From assembly GCF_020966775.1 (NCBI RefSeq), contig NZ_JAJKFV010000004.1, positions 1 to 64,000 of the forward strand: DNA of 64,000 nt, in the 5' to 3' direction. The position numbers were made by a program, and so were the translations under genes. The stretch comes from Rhodopirellula halodulae (GTDB lineage Bacteria; Planctomycetota; Planctomycetia; Pirellulales; Pirellulaceae). Positions 47,671-57,167 of this stretch are shown in pieces. Each line of letters starts with the position of its first letter. Position 1 is the first letter of the stretch. The notes beneath the pieces were generated by a model, which was not told the DNA's origin, ran no database searches, and worked only from the letters and a program-made list of their open reading frames with translations.

Positions 47671-48730
47671 CAACCCACCTCAACGCACCAACCAACCCCG
47701 TAGCCGATCGGCGTTAGCCGCGGTTGGCCCGTTCATTCAAAACCTTCACGGCAAAACCGAACGACCAAACGCCCCCAAGCCCCCGCTCGTCGCCGTAGCT
47801 CGCAGCGTTCTGTACGGCCTACTTACTAGTTCCAATCTCGCTCGTCGCCAGACACCACTGCACCAGCGCAACAACCGGTGCTAACGCACTTCGGCTACCT
47901 GGTGCACTCGACGAGCGACGTCGATCCGCCAACCCACCTCAACACACCTCAACACACCAACCAACCCCATAGCCGATCGGCCTTAGCCGCGGTTGGCCCA
48001 TTCATCCGAAACCTACGCGACACAACCAAACGACAAAACGCTCCCGAGCGACACCGCTCACGCCGTAGCTCGCTTCGCTCGGTACGGCCTACCATCCAGT
48101 TGCAATCTTGCTCGAGACGCAACCCTGAACCAGCGCAACAACCGGTGCTAACGCACTTCGGCTACCTGGTGCACTCGACGAGCGACGTCGATCCGCCAAC
48201 CCACCTCAACACGCCAACCAACCCCATAGCCGATCGGCGTTAGCCGCGGTTGGCCCGTTCTTCCGAAGCCTTCTCGACAATACCGATCGACCAAACGCTC
48301 CCGAGCAACCCCCGCTCGTCGCCGTAGCTCGCTTCGCTCGGTACGGCCTACTTACCAGTTCCAATCTCGCTCGTTGCCAGACACCACTGCAACCAACTCG
48401 ACAACCGGTGCTAACGCACTTCGGCTACTTGGTGCTCTCGGTCGAGTAACTTCGATCCGACAATCCACCTCAACACGCCAACCAACGCCGTAGCCGATCG
48501 GCGTTAGCCGCGGTTGGCCCATTCATCCGAAACCTTCTCGGCAAAACCGATCGACCAAACGCTCCCCAGCAACCCCGCTCGCCGCCGTAGCTCGCTGCGC
48601 TCGGTACGGCCTACCAACGCCCACACGTTGCTTGTCACATTTCCATCTGTACCGTGCGACAACCGGTGCTAACGCACTTCTGCTACTTGGTGCGTTCGAC
48701 GAGCAACATCGTTGCAGCAATTCACCTCAA
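47671..48730. repeat. Tandem array of ~260-bp units with internal inverted repeats
   Basis: About four imperfect copies start at 47671, 47929, 48196 and about 48460, with a partial end copy. Each has AGCCGATCGGCGTTAGCCGC near its left end and, about 170 bases on, CCGGTGCTAACGCACTTCGG. The two are inverse complements of each other with small differences. Between them sits GCCGTAGCTCG...TACGGCC with GCCGTA/TACGGC ends. The array fills almost the entire 1.1-kb gap between the ROK kinase and MFS genes. It lacks a convincing ORF, although frames with repeated Pro/Thr/His peptides are open through parts of it. The function is unknown. Confidence 0.85.
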
Positions 48731-48755
48731 CGCGACAGTCGCGATTGGAACTGAA

Positions 48756-50045
48756 TCAGGCATCGTCGAGCGTGGCCGCCAGGGGCAACAACAAACTGAT
48801 CCCCGCGGTAACCATCATCGCTAGCGCGGCGACCATTAACGCGTTGGGCATCCCAATCGCTCCGGCCGTTTGCCCCCAAACCAGTGAACCCAACGACATC
48901 GATCCCGCCATCATCGTCAGATAACATCCCATCCCGCGGGCGCGCAATCGTCGTGGCAGAGTGATTTGGGCGGTGGCATTCAGAGTGGTCAACGTCGCCA
49001 TCCAGCCACATCCCATCAGCAAAGTGGCGAACAACAACACGGGCCAAAACGGTTCGAAACTCAACGTCAACATACCCGTCGCGTAGAGCCCCATCGCACA
49101 CGCGATCGTTCGATCTGATCCCAATCGTGATCGAACGCGAGGCAACATCGACGCCCCAATCACCGCTCCCAATCCAATCATCGCTACCAAAATCCCGAAA
49201 CCGGACGGTCCCCATCCCAGCGCGGTCTTGGCGTACAAAGGCATCAGCGACCACAGCGCACTGCCCGGCAACACAAACAACACCACGCCCAGCATCACGT
49301 GTCGCATCGTTCGTTTCCAAATCACGTATCGGATGCCCTGCCGCATCGACGACAGAAATGACCGGCCACGGCTGTCTTCCGTCGTACGACGCTTCCAACG
49401 CAGCAACACTGCCAACACGCCCGCAAACGAAATCGCATTGATGGCGAAGGTGCTCCAGATGCCTACCAAAGCAATCAACACACCCCCGATGGCCGGCCCC
49501 ACGGCACGAGCCAGGTTGAAACTGATACTCCCCAAACCAACCGCACGGCTGATTTGCCAGCGTGGAACCAATTCAGGAATCGCGGATTGCCAAGTCGGGA
49601 CGTGCACCACCATTCCCAAACCGATCACGAACGTCATCGCCAGCAATCCCCACGCGGTGATCACACCCGTCGCGGTCGACACCGCCAACATCGCGGTGAC
49701 AAACAACAAAATCGATTGCGTTCCGATCAACAGATGACGCTTGTCGATTCGGTCGGCCAACACTCCCGCGGGAATGGCAAGGAACACAATCGGTAAAGCC
49801 ATCGACGTTCTCACCGCGGCCACCATTTCCGGGGTCGCATCCAACGTCGTCATCAACCATCCCGCACCGACCTCGTGGATCCAGGTTCCCAAATTGGATG
49901 CCAACGAAGCGATCCAAAACAAACGGAACATGGGTTCTCGCAGTGGCTCCCACGCGGAACGTCCCTGCGTCGGCGTCGATTGTGCAGCATCCACCACCAC
50001 CGACGCATACGGCGAAGCAATCGGGCGGGTGGACGAACTCGACAT
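48756..50045 (-). CDS. MFS transporter (MFS_3/EntS-like exporter)
   Basis: A 429-residue major facilitator protein with about twelve hydrophobic segments. The start was set at the ATG at 50045 (MSSSSTRPIASPYASV); the 55 codons open upstream contain no membrane segment and look non-coding. FRLFWIASLASNLGTWIHEVGAGW and AIPAGVLADRIDKRHLLIGT carry the MFS loop-2 motif (G-x-L-a-D-r-x-x-x-r). AIPELVPRWQISRAVGLGS is typical of the MFS_3 branch, which includes the enterobactin exporter. It lies divergent from the ABC pair at 50307. The substrate is unknown. Confidence 0.9.
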   Translation of the reverse strand: MSSSSTRPIASPYASVVVDAAQSTPTQGRSAWEPLREPMFRLFWIASLASNLGTWIHEVGAGWLMTTLDATPEMVAAVRTSMALPIVFLAIPAGVLADRIDKRHLLIGTQSILLFVTAMLAVSTATGVITAWGLLAMTFVIGLGMVVHVPTWQSAIPELVPRWQISRAVGLGSISFNLARAVGPAIGGVLIALVGIWSTFAINAISFAGVLAVLLRWKRRTTEDSRGRSFLSSMRQGIRYVIWKRTMRHVMLGVVLFVLPGSALWSLMPLYAKTALGWGPSGFGILVAMIGLGAVIGASMLPRVRSRLGSDRTIACAMGLYATGMLTLSFEPFWPVLLFATLLMGCGWMATLTTLNATAQITLPRRLRARGMGCYLTMMAGSMSLGSLVWGQTAGAIGMPNALMVAALAMMVTAGISLLLPLAATLDDA

Positions 50046-50306
50046 GCAGTGAAACCAAATGAAAAGAAACGAAATGCTGGCGAAACCGGACCGCTCAGAG
50101 ATCCCCAAACGCCAGAGGCAAACACCGGACCGTTCCCGGCGTTGAGCGATCTGCCTCCACCCTCTAGCTGTCGCGACCGTTCGAAACGTCACGACCCGCC
50201 GGGTTGCCAAGAAGGAGACCGGTTCCGCGAGGTTGGTTCACCGCCCTGGCAACCACCGTGGGGTAGCGTCCAATGAGGCGTTCTTCCCTGAATTTGGCAC
50301 CGGCTG

Positions 50307-51149
50307 ATGATCAAGCTGAATCACTTACAAAAGCTTTATGACGATACGATCGCCGTCAAGGACGTGACCGTGTCGATCCCAGCCGGTGTGGTGTGCGGTC
50401 TCGTTGGCCCCAACGGTGCGGGAAAGACAACCACCTTACGCTGCATGGCGGGGCTGCTGCCTGCCACTGCAGGCGAAATTCAAATCAATGGAATTTCCCC
50501 TGAAACGGACCCGGTTCGCCTCAAAAGAACAATTGCGTATGTCCCCGATGACCCGCCATTGTTCGACGACCTGACCGTCGGCGAACATCTGGACTTTGTC
50601 GCTCGCCTCTACCACATCGATGACCATCGGCGAACGGCCATTGATCTGCTGGAACAATTCGAACTGCTGGCGAAATACGATGCCACGGTGACGTCGTTGT
50701 CCCGCGGAATGCGTCAGAAGCTCGCCGTCGCGTGTGCTTACTTGATCCAACCGCAAGTACTGCTTCTGGATGAACCGCTGACAGGATTGGATCCTCCCGG
50801 CATCCGAATCCTGCTCGATTCCGTCCGTCAATTTGTTCGCGGAGGAAAGACTGCCATCATCAGCAGCCACTTGCTGGCGATGATCAGCGACGTCTGCGAC
50901 CAAGTTTGGCTGCTGCAGAATGGCTTGGTGCGTTACCACGGCACCACGTCCGGTCTGCGAAAGGAATTCCCAAACACCGAATCGCTCGAAGAAGCCTTCT
51001 TCGCCGCGATGGATCTTTCTGCAAACGAGTCCGCGTCCTCCGCGGAAGATGAGGACGAGTCCACAGTCGTGATGCCCGCCGCACAAACTGGCGTCGCGAT
51101 GCCGCTGACCTCACCCACCGTTCCCGCCTCGCCAACGACGGTCTCGTGA
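50307..51149 (+). CDS. ABC transporter ATP-binding protein (copy B)
   Basis: A 280-residue ABC ATPase. Walker A is [10 protein letters not shown], the signature [11 protein letters not shown], and Walker B VLLLDEPLTGLDP, with the H-loop in IISSHLL. It is a paralogue of the ATPase at 38521 (shared [18 protein letters not shown] and SLEE.FF). An acidic, Ser-rich tail of about 45 residues extends the C-terminus beyond copy A. The TGA stop overlaps the GTG start of the permease gene. The pair is divergent from an MFS exporter gene. Confidence 0.95.
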   Translation: MIKLNHLQKLYDDTIAVKDVTVSIPAGVVCGLVGPNGAGKTTTLRCMAGLLPATAGEIQINGISPETDPVRLKRTIAYVPDDPPLFDDLTVGEHLDFVARLYHIDDHRRTAIDLLEQFELLAKYDATVTSLSRGMRQKLAVACAYLIQPQVLLLDEPLTGLDPPGIRILLDSVRQFVRGGKTAIISSHLLAMISDVCDQVWLLQNGLVRYHGTTSGLRKEFPNTESLEEAFFAAMDLSANESASSAEDEDESTVVMPAAQTGVAMPLTSPTVPASPTTVS

Positions 51150-52987
51150 CCATGAGTTCGTCGTTCTCCAGCACCGCACCGTCAAACTTTCCAACACCGG
51201 ATCGCGCCACGACCGATTGGTTTGATCCGGATCGCTCGCTGGATGGCCTGAAGTTCCTCGCACGAACGCAGGTTCGATTTCGGATCACGCGATTTTGGAA
51301 CCGTTTGTTCTCACCGCGGCAAGCCATCGCTTCCGTTCTGTCAGTCACGTTTGTCGGCTTGTACCTCCTGGCGGGAATCACGCTGCTTTCGCGGCGCGAA
51401 GCCAACGATCCGGAACAACTGCGTTTGTGGCTGTCCGGCGGAATGATCCTGTACGCGCTCTATCACGCGGTGAAACAGCTTTGGTCCCAAACCAACACGG
51501 ACATGGATCTGGTCACATTGACCGAACCAGACCGCTTGTGGTTGGGCGGGGGACCGATCGCTCGAAGAACACTGGTCCTGCGCGAAGCCACCTCGGCGAT
51601 TCCGTCTTCGATGGCCAAAACGGTCCTGCTCGGAGTCGTGCTTTGGCGAGACGCGGTGTCCCTTGTTTCGTTGCTGCTTGGAGTTTGCTTGGCACTCGTC
51701 GCCTTGGAATTGCTGCGGCGTTTGATCTCGCACCTGATTGCCGCCTTGTCGCCAAACGTGCGCCGTTACGCTCGAGCAACCAGCCTGCTGGTCGGATTGG
51801 CGATACTGATGCAACTTGGCATCCAAACATGGCAATCCACCCCGCCGGGAAGCGATCCGTTGCAATATGTCTTGTCCGGCATGTCTGAAATTGGGCACTA
51901 CGCCGGATCGACGGCAATCCAATCCATGGCGTTCGCCTTGCTGCCCGCTGCCTCGCTGGCATCAGGAGAAGCCATCACCAGCGACCTCGCCATCCCTGGC
52001 ATCCATCAACTCATTGCGACGATCCCGGTTTGGTTGGTTCAAGGCCTCCTTGCAATCTTTGCCGTCGCCGTCATCGCGGGACTCGCGGAGTGCTTGGTGT
52101 GGGCGGATCGATGGTCGTCTGATCGCCAACTCGCTTACGAACAACGTCGTTTGAAGGTGCTGCAACAACGGCGAACGTCTGATGACGCATTTCGCGATGG
52201 CATGCGCCACAAAGCCATGTCGCCCACGCGGATTCAACGCTTCGGTGACTGGCTGGCTCGCTTGCTTCCCGATTCCTATCAAGGCATGTCCGGTTTGGTC
52301 GTTCGACAACTGCAGTGCGTTCGACGCTACGCCGCCAACGTGGTCGTCAGTTTCGCGATTCCAATGGCTTTGTCGCTGTCGCCTTTGTTGACAGATCAAA
52401 GCACGAAACAGTGGGTGTTCGTGATTGGCGGCATCGCGCTCAGCTCTCTGCTGCTGGCGCCACCCGCACTTCAGATCGACTTTCGCCGCGACCTCAAACG
52501 AATGTTCTTGGTGCGTTCGTTGCCGCTGGGCGACGTCGCCATGTGCGTTGGCATGCTCAGTGTCCCCGTCGCGATCACCATCCTTTTTCAATGGACCACT
52601 CTGGGACTGGGAACCCTCATTGCATCTCCGCCAGGCTGGCAAACGCTTTGGTTGTTCCTCGCATTGCCATCGCTCGCCGTGGCAACGTTTGCTATCGAGA
52701 ACGCCCTATTTCTCGCCTTCCCGCATCATGTGCATGCCCAGGGAATTGCGATGGTCATCCGGGCCAAAGTGACGTTTCTTTGGAAAGGCATGATGCTGGC
52801 GATTGCACCCATGGCCTTGGTCACGTTTGCGATGCTTTGCGAACGAGTGCTCCCGCCAAAGATGGTCGGCCCAGTCGCCTTCACCGGCAGTTTGACGGCC
52901 GTCTGGGGTGTCGCGGGATTGGCCGGTTGGACGCTGGTCCGTTGTTGGCGACGCTTCGATCCCTTGCTCGACACGCCACCCGAGTAA
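51146..52987 (+). CDS. ABC transporter permease (copy B)
   Basis: A 613-residue polytopic membrane protein coupled to the upstream ATPase gene. GTG 51146 overlaps the TGA (GTGA), but the ATG at 51152, two codons on, is an alternative start. There are two blocks of hydrophobic helices, separated by a basic cytoplasmic segment (AYEQRRLKVLQQRRTSDDAF). It resembles the permease at 39282 in size and layout. The substrate is unknown. The final 85 coding bases and the sequence beyond the stop are duplicated downstream, so a non-functional second copy of the C-terminus exists at 53040-53165. Confidence 0.87.
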   Translation: MTMSSSFSSTAPSNFPTPDRATTDWFDPDRSLDGLKFLARTQVRFRITRFWNRLFSPRQAIASVLSVTFVGLYLLAGITLLSRREANDPEQLRLWLSGGMILYALYHAVKQLWSQTNTDMDLVTLTEPDRLWLGGGPIARRTLVLREATSAIPSSMAKTVLLGVVLWRDAVSLVSLLLGVCLALVALELLRRLISHLIAALSPNVRRYARATSLLVGLAILMQLGIQTWQSTPPGSDPLQYVLSGMSEIGHYAGSTAIQSMAFALLPAASLASGEAITSDLAIPGIHQLIATIPVWLVQGLLAIFAVAVIAGLAECLVWADRWSSDRQLAYEQRRLKVLQQRRTSDDAFRDGMRHKAMSPTRIQRFGDWLARLLPDSYQGMSGLVVRQLQCVRRYAANVVVSFAIPMALSLSPLLTDQSTKQWVFVIGGIALSSLLLAPPALQIDFRRDLKRMFLVRSLPLGDVAMCVGMLSVPVAITILFQWTTLGLGTLIASPPGWQTLWLFLALPSLAVATFAIENALFLAFPHHVHAQGIAMVIRAKVTFLWKGMMLAIAPMALVTFAMLCERVLPPKMVGPVAFTGSLTAVWGVAGLAGWTLVRCWRRFDPLLDTPPE

Positions 52988-53011
52988 ACCCGACCCCAAC
53001 ATGAGTTTCTC

Positions 53012-53231
53012 GTAGGTCCGGTTCCACCGGACCTACTGCCTGGGGTGACGCGGGATTGGCGGGTTGGACGCTGGTCCGTTGTTGGCGACGCTTCGATCCC
53101 CTGATCGACACACCACCCGAGTAAACCCAACCACCAACATGATCCATCGTAGGTCCGGTTCCACTGGACATCGAACTCAATTCGTCCGGTGGAACCGGAC
53201 CTACTGACTTCGTCCGTTGAACCGGACCGAC
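53012..53231. repeat. Palindromic repeat copies and tandem duplication of the permease 3' end
   Basis: At 53012-53036 lies a perfect palindrome, GTAGGTCCGG ttcca CCGGACCTAC. Bases 52903-53039 are then repeated with a few changes at 53040 to about 53165, copying the last 28 codons, stop and hairpin of the permease. A 56-bp element at 53149-53204 has inverted ends (GTAGGTCCGGTTCCACTGGAC and GTCCGGTGGAACCGGACCTAC). A degenerate half-copy follows at 53211-53231. These belong to the same family as the array at 35664. The region separates convergent permease and hisS genes, so the hairpins may act as terminators for both. Confidence 0.9.
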
Positions 53232-53241
53232 GTGGACCAGA

Positions 53242-54567
53242 TCAAACGGCGTTTTTAAGCAGCTCGATCAATGCTTCCGGTGCCTTGTGTTGGTAAGCCA
53301 CGTCTTGCGATTCCTTGGTCGCCAGCGTTTTGACTTGCACGGTTCCAGCTTCCCATTCGTTACCACCTGCGATGATGGCCGTCGCGAAACCTTGCGAATC
53401 GGCATACTTCAATTGCTGGCCCAGCTTTTTCGGCTCGGGATAAACCTCGACTCCAATTCCAGCGGCACGAATTTGCGATGCAAGTTGGAGGTAGTCGTCG
53501 CGATGAGCCTTGTCAAAGAACGGAATGAAGACCGCACAAGGCTTGCTGACTCCTGACAACCGGCCAAGACTCTCCAATGCCGCCAGCAATCGATCCAGCC
53601 CCAATGAAGCGCCGATACCGGGCAGATGTTGCTTCGTGTATAGCCCAGCAAGATTGTCGTAGCGGCCACCGCTGCAAACACTGCCGATCCCCGGCAATTC
53701 ATCCAGCGTCGTTTCGAAAATCACTCCGGTGTAGTAATCCAAACCACGCGCGATCGAGACATCGATCTTCAGCCGATCTGGACGGACGCCCGACGCCAAA
53801 GCACCTCGATAAATCTGCGTCAAACGTTCAATGCCCACCGCGGCGGTTTCGTTGCCGCCCGTGATCTCGGGCAGGGCCGCCAGGATCGACTCCGCTTCAC
53901 CGTCACACTCCGCCAACCGCAAAACGGAATCCGCTTGCTCTGGCGTGACCCCCGCCGCTTCCACCATCTCGGCTGCCGTTTTTTCGCGGCCAATTTTCCC
54001 GAGTTTGTCCAGGCTGCGGAGCACCGGCGTCGTCTTGTCCGCCAGCCCCAACGATTCCAACAAGCCCGTCAAAATGGCGCGGTTGTTGATGCTGATCGTG
54101 AACGCGTCGATTCCAATCGCTCGCAACAACGCATCAATCACGCAAACCGCTTCGATGTCAGCCAGCTCCGACGTCGTTCCGATCGTGTCAAAGTCACACT
54201 GCACAAATTCGCGATAGCGACCCTCCTGCGGCTTCTCGCCTCGCCAAACCGGAGCGATGTGGTAACGCTTGAACGGCGTTCCCAATGTCCCGATGTGCTG
54301 CGCGGCGAACCGAGCCAGTGGCACGGTCAGGTCAAATCGCATCCCGACAGGACGCCCGCCGTTGTCTTCGAATTGGTAAAGCTGACGATCCGTTTCCTCG
54401 CTGCCTTTGCCAGTGAGGATTTCCAGGTGTTCCAACGTGGGCGTGTCGATCGGAGCAAACCCGAAACTGCGAAAGACTTCGCGAGCGGTCTGCATCAATT
54501 GTTCCCGCGGGATCATGGCGGCGGGCAAGTAGTCGCGGAATCCCTTCAGCGTGCGAGGTTGAATCAT
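53242..54567 (-). CDS. hisS: Histidyl-tRNA synthetase
   Basis: A 441-residue class II synthetase charging tRNA-His. The N-terminal RTLKGFRDYLPAAMIPRE and motif 2 region WRGEKPQEGRYREFVQCDFD are standard. The histidine-specific ARGLDYYTGVIFE and motif 3 GASLGLDRLLAALESLG are present, and a C-terminal anticodon-binding domain follows. The insertion between motifs 2 and 3 (DKTTPVLRSLDKLGKIGREK) is of the usual bacterial type. It is convergent with the ABC permease gene. No unusual features in the active site. Confidence 0.97.
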   Translation of the reverse strand: MIQPRTLKGFRDYLPAAMIPREQLMQTAREVFRSFGFAPIDTPTLEHLEILTGKGSEETDRQLYQFEDNGGRPVGMRFDLTVPLARFAAQHIGTLGTPFKRYHIAPVWRGEKPQEGRYREFVQCDFDTIGTTSELADIEAVCVIDALLRAIGIDAFTISINNRAILTGLLESLGLADKTTPVLRSLDKLGKIGREKTAAEMVEAAGVTPEQADSVLRLAECDGEAESILAALPEITGGNETAAVGIERLTQIYRGALASGVRPDRLKIDVSIARGLDYYTGVIFETTLDELPGIGSVCSGGRYDNLAGLYTKQHLPGIGASLGLDRLLAALESLGRLSGVSKPCAVFIPFFDKAHRDDYLQLASQIRAAGIGVEVYPEPKKLGQQLKYADSQGFATAIIAGGNEWEAGTVQVKTLATKESQDVAYQHKAPEALIELLKNAV

Positions 54568-54699
54568 GGATGAAGTGGAGTGGTAGTTAGATCAATGGAA
54601 ACGGGAAAAGCGAACTCTAACGACGCGAATTGGCGGGACAATCAACCCGCGATGCAGTCGTGAGTGCATGATGATTCGATGCGGCGTTGACGACCGCAA

Positions 54700-55194
54700 T
54701 TACGACGCGACGACCGGCAGACCGCTGGGTCTGCGACTGCGGATGGAATCGATGTCGCGGTCGGCACCTTGCGGAAACTGTGGACCGAACAAAGCGTCCG
54801 CGTACTCGTCAATCTGCTCCGGCGTTTCGAAGTATTTCTCGTAGCACCAGTCGTCTTCGAATTCACATTCTTTGGTCGTGTATTCGCGACAGATTTGCGG
54901 CCGCGTCTCGTAGATCCCACATCGGTTGTCGTCCTGCAGATGCTTGCAAGTCGTATGGACCAGCAGGTACCAGGTGTCTTCGTCGACAAACACGGTGGCT
55001 CGATCGTGCAGCAAGTACCACCGAATGAAGTCAAAATCCTTTCGCGAAACGGGTTCGTCGATCGGCAAGGCGAAGTAGTGACAACATTTCGCCGTGCAGT
55101 ACTCACACAAATTCGCGTCGGCGGGGTAATCCGCGCGGCGGCGTCCGGTGACGGAAGGCGGTGTGGCGACGGGCAGCTTGGATGCGGTGGGCAT
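54700..55194 (-). CDS. YkgJ family cysteine-cluster protein
   Basis: 164 residues from the ATG at 55194 (MPTASKLPVATPPSVTG). The N-terminal CEYCTAKCCHYFALPID begins the CxxCxxxCC cluster, completed by TTCKHLQDDNRCGIYETRPQICREY. This is the Fe- or Zn-cluster-binding CxxCxxxCC family (YkgJ/UPF0153), whose function is unresolved. Two more Cys follow in KECEFEDDWCYEKYF. It is divergent from purU, 64 bases away, so they may share a control region. Homology begins near this start; the frame is open 27 codons further upstream. Confidence 0.85.
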   Translation of the reverse strand: MPTASKLPVATPPSVTGRRRADYPADANLCEYCTAKCCHYFALPIDEPVSRKDFDFIRWYLLHDRATVFVDEDTWYLLVHTTCKHLQDDNRCGIYETRPQICREYTTKECEFEDDWCYEKYFETPEQIDEYADALFGPQFPQGADRDIDSIRSRRPSGLPVVAS

Positions 55195-55258
55195 GAGCGG
55201 GTCGAATGTGATAATTTGCGAATTCGTCGGGCAATAGTTTCCTCGCAAAAGCCTCCAC

Positions 55259-56137
55259 ATGGAAGTCGTCATCACCGCCTTGGGCCCGGATCATTCGGGT
55301 TTGGCCGATCCAATCATTCATCATGTCACCGCTCGCGGGGCTCGGATTTCCGAAATCCAGATGTATGACCACGATGAGGAAGAATTGTTCGCGATGTTGT
55401 GCCGAATTCAGCTCGATGCTGGTTCAGAGCCGATGACGTTGCTGACGCAGTTGCAGGATGAAATGCGTCAAATTGGCGAGCACACGGGTTTGTCGATCCG
55501 TGCCTGGAGTCCCGACGCGAGGGCCAAGCGACCTCGTTTGGCGGTGGCCTGCACGTATGTGGAGCACACTCCGCGAGCGGTTCTGGAAGCGGTAGCCTCC
55601 GGTCAGATCGCAGCGGAAGTCCCCGTCATCATTTCCAACCGGAAAAAGCTGAGCTTTCTGGCCGAGGAATTCGACTGCGATTACCAGATGATCGGCGATG
55701 GAACGGGCGCGGTGGATAACGCGGCTCTTCTGAAGACGCTTGACGACTACGACATCGATTATCTCATCCTCGCTCGGTACATGAGGATTTTGCCCGCCGA
55801 TGCGTGCTGGCAATTCGCGGGTGGTCGCATCATCAATCTGCACCACGGGTTGTTGCCGGGCTTTCCCGGATTCCGTCCTTACCACGATGCACACAACGTT
55901 CGCATGCTGACGTTTGGAGCAACCTGCCACTTCATCATTCCAGAATTGGACGCGGGCAACCAAACCATCAACCAAAGAACCTTTTCCGTGGTTCCTGGAA
56001 CTCCGCTCGAAAAGATCATTGCTCAGGGCGAATCCGAAAACGAACCAGCATGTTTGGTCGAAGGTGTGCGCCGGGTCGTCGATCGCGAAGTCCACCTGCA
56101 TTTCCACCGCGTTGTGCCACGCAAACAGCCCGCCTGA
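55259..56137 (+). CDS. purU: Formyltetrahydrofolate deformylase
   Basis: A 292-residue protein hydrolysing 10-formyl-THF to THF and formate, balancing one-carbon pools and supplying formate for purine synthesis. An N-terminal ACT domain (VVITALGPDHSGLADPIIHH) covers about residues 1-85. The formyltransferase-type hydrolase domain follows. The catalytic triad Asn-His-Asp can be read in RIINLHHGLLPGFPG and PELDAG. ARYMRIL replaces the usual RYMQILS-type segment with small changes. The length is close to the E. coli enzyme (280). It lies alone in the plus orientation, divergent from the cysteine-cluster protein gene. Confidence 0.88.
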   Translation: MEVVITALGPDHSGLADPIIHHVTARGARISEIQMYDHDEEELFAMLCRIQLDAGSEPMTLLTQLQDEMRQIGEHTGLSIRAWSPDARAKRPRLAVACTYVEHTPRAVLEAVASGQIAAEVPVIISNRKKLSFLAEEFDCDYQMIGDGTGAVDNAALLKTLDDYDIDYLILARYMRILPADACWQFAGGRIINLHHGLLPGFPGFRPYHDAHNVRMLTFGATCHFIIPELDAGNQTINQRTFSVVPGTPLEKIIAQGESENEPACLVEGVRRVVDREVHLHFHRVVPRKQPA

Positions 56138-56553
56138 ACCATCAAACTCCCCTTCCAGTCCGGCCCGAACCGCAGACGAAGAACCAACCAATGCCGGGGA
56201 GCTGCCCAACAACTCCACCGCCCAAAACGCCCGCCATTCGTCTTTTCAAAACATTCGAAATCCATCGATTTCCCAGACCAACTCGAACCACAGATCGGGC
56301 AAACCGTCTGACCGACCGGAGCGAATCCCCCCGCACAATCGCGCAGGTCAACCACAACGGGCGCAATGGGAATGAATTTCAATCCGGTTGTCCGCACGAC
56401 CGGACCTGAGCCAAATCGACTCCAAGATTTCACCGCTGGCGCGTCGATACCGTCGGCGTCCGTTGCACGCAGTCACTGATGGCTTCACTCGGTGGAGACG
56501 TCTCGTCGAACAGACGCGGCACCATCGCAACGGGCAGAACGCGGAACGAAAGG
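56138..56553. other. Intergenic, no gene recognised
   Basis: About 416 bases between purU and a small hypothetical gene. Several short frames are open, but none has a recognisable product. No repeats of the families found elsewhere in the window and no tRNA are present. It may include the promoter for the next gene. Confidence 0.45.
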
Positions 56554-56847
56554 ATGTTGATGATCGGGTATTCCCTCGAAACGATCGATTTGCCGCTGCT
56601 GCGTCGCCAAGTCGAAGACAAGTTGTGTGAACTGGGCCACTTGGAACCCCACCAATTCCCGCTGACACAGCGCGAAGTGGTGCGACGCGGAGCCACCTGC
56701 GGGCTGTACTTTTGCCTGCACGGGCCTCGAAGCGTCAAGCTGACCGCGATTGCGGATCTCAAAACACAAACACTGGTCTACTACGGAGTCGACGGCGTTC
56801 GCTGCGAAACCGTTCCGATGGAAAATCTCTCTCGTTCCGCCGCCTGA
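56554..56847 (+). CDS. Hypothetical protein (97 aa)
   Basis: The chosen start is the ATG at 56554; a second ATG lies two codons on (56560), and the frame is open another 25 codons upstream. The protein has a soluble, mixed alpha/beta appearance (SLETIDLPLLRRQVEDKLCE, then TCGLYFCLHGPRSVKLTAIA). HGPRSVKLTAI recalls short planctomycete hypothetical proteins, but no known domain was recognised. It lies between purU and rpsU, both on the same strand. Confidence 0.6.
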   Translation: MLMIGYSLETIDLPLLRRQVEDKLCELGHLEPHQFPLTQREVVRRGATCGLYFCLHGPRSVKLTAIADLKTQTLVYYGVDGVRCETVPMENLSRSAA

Positions 56848-57122
56848 ACGACCGACATAAGGTCCTTTGAGGCATGCACGTCGCGGTGAGTCCGTTCGCT
56901 CGAACAAGTTGGTTTGCGGGACAAGATTGCCCAATGTGACGCCGCTCGCCGAAATCTGCTGTAGGCCGCATTTTTCGGCATAAAAACGGTCTTGATTTCT
57001 GTTTCTTCGGTTGTGGGGGGCGGGGTCAGGTCGTTATGATTCGCGGCCTTCACCGTGACGGGGCGGCGAATTGCTGCGCCCGGATGCGATTATTTCATTC
57101 CTCGACTTGGAGGATTTGGACC

Positions 57123-57167
57123 ATGCAAACGATTGAATTGAAAGGGTTTACGGAGCGGCAATGGTAA
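57123..57167 (+). CDS. 14-codon leader ORF overlapping rpsU
   Basis: A short [17 protein letters not shown], begins at ATG 57123. A strong GGAGG at 57109-57113 lies 9 bases upstream. Its TAA stop (57165-57167) overlaps the rpsU start region (ATGGTAA), so ribosomes finishing it would be placed on the rpsU start. This suggests a translational-coupling leader peptide. It is too short for family assignment, and only conservation in relatives could prove it is translated. Confidence 0.55.

Noticed and set aside
47878-48243. An open frame within the 260-bp repeat array encoding repeated Pro/Thr/His peptides
   Set aside because: It only translates the repeat and is not kept open in all copies. No ribosome binding site was seen.
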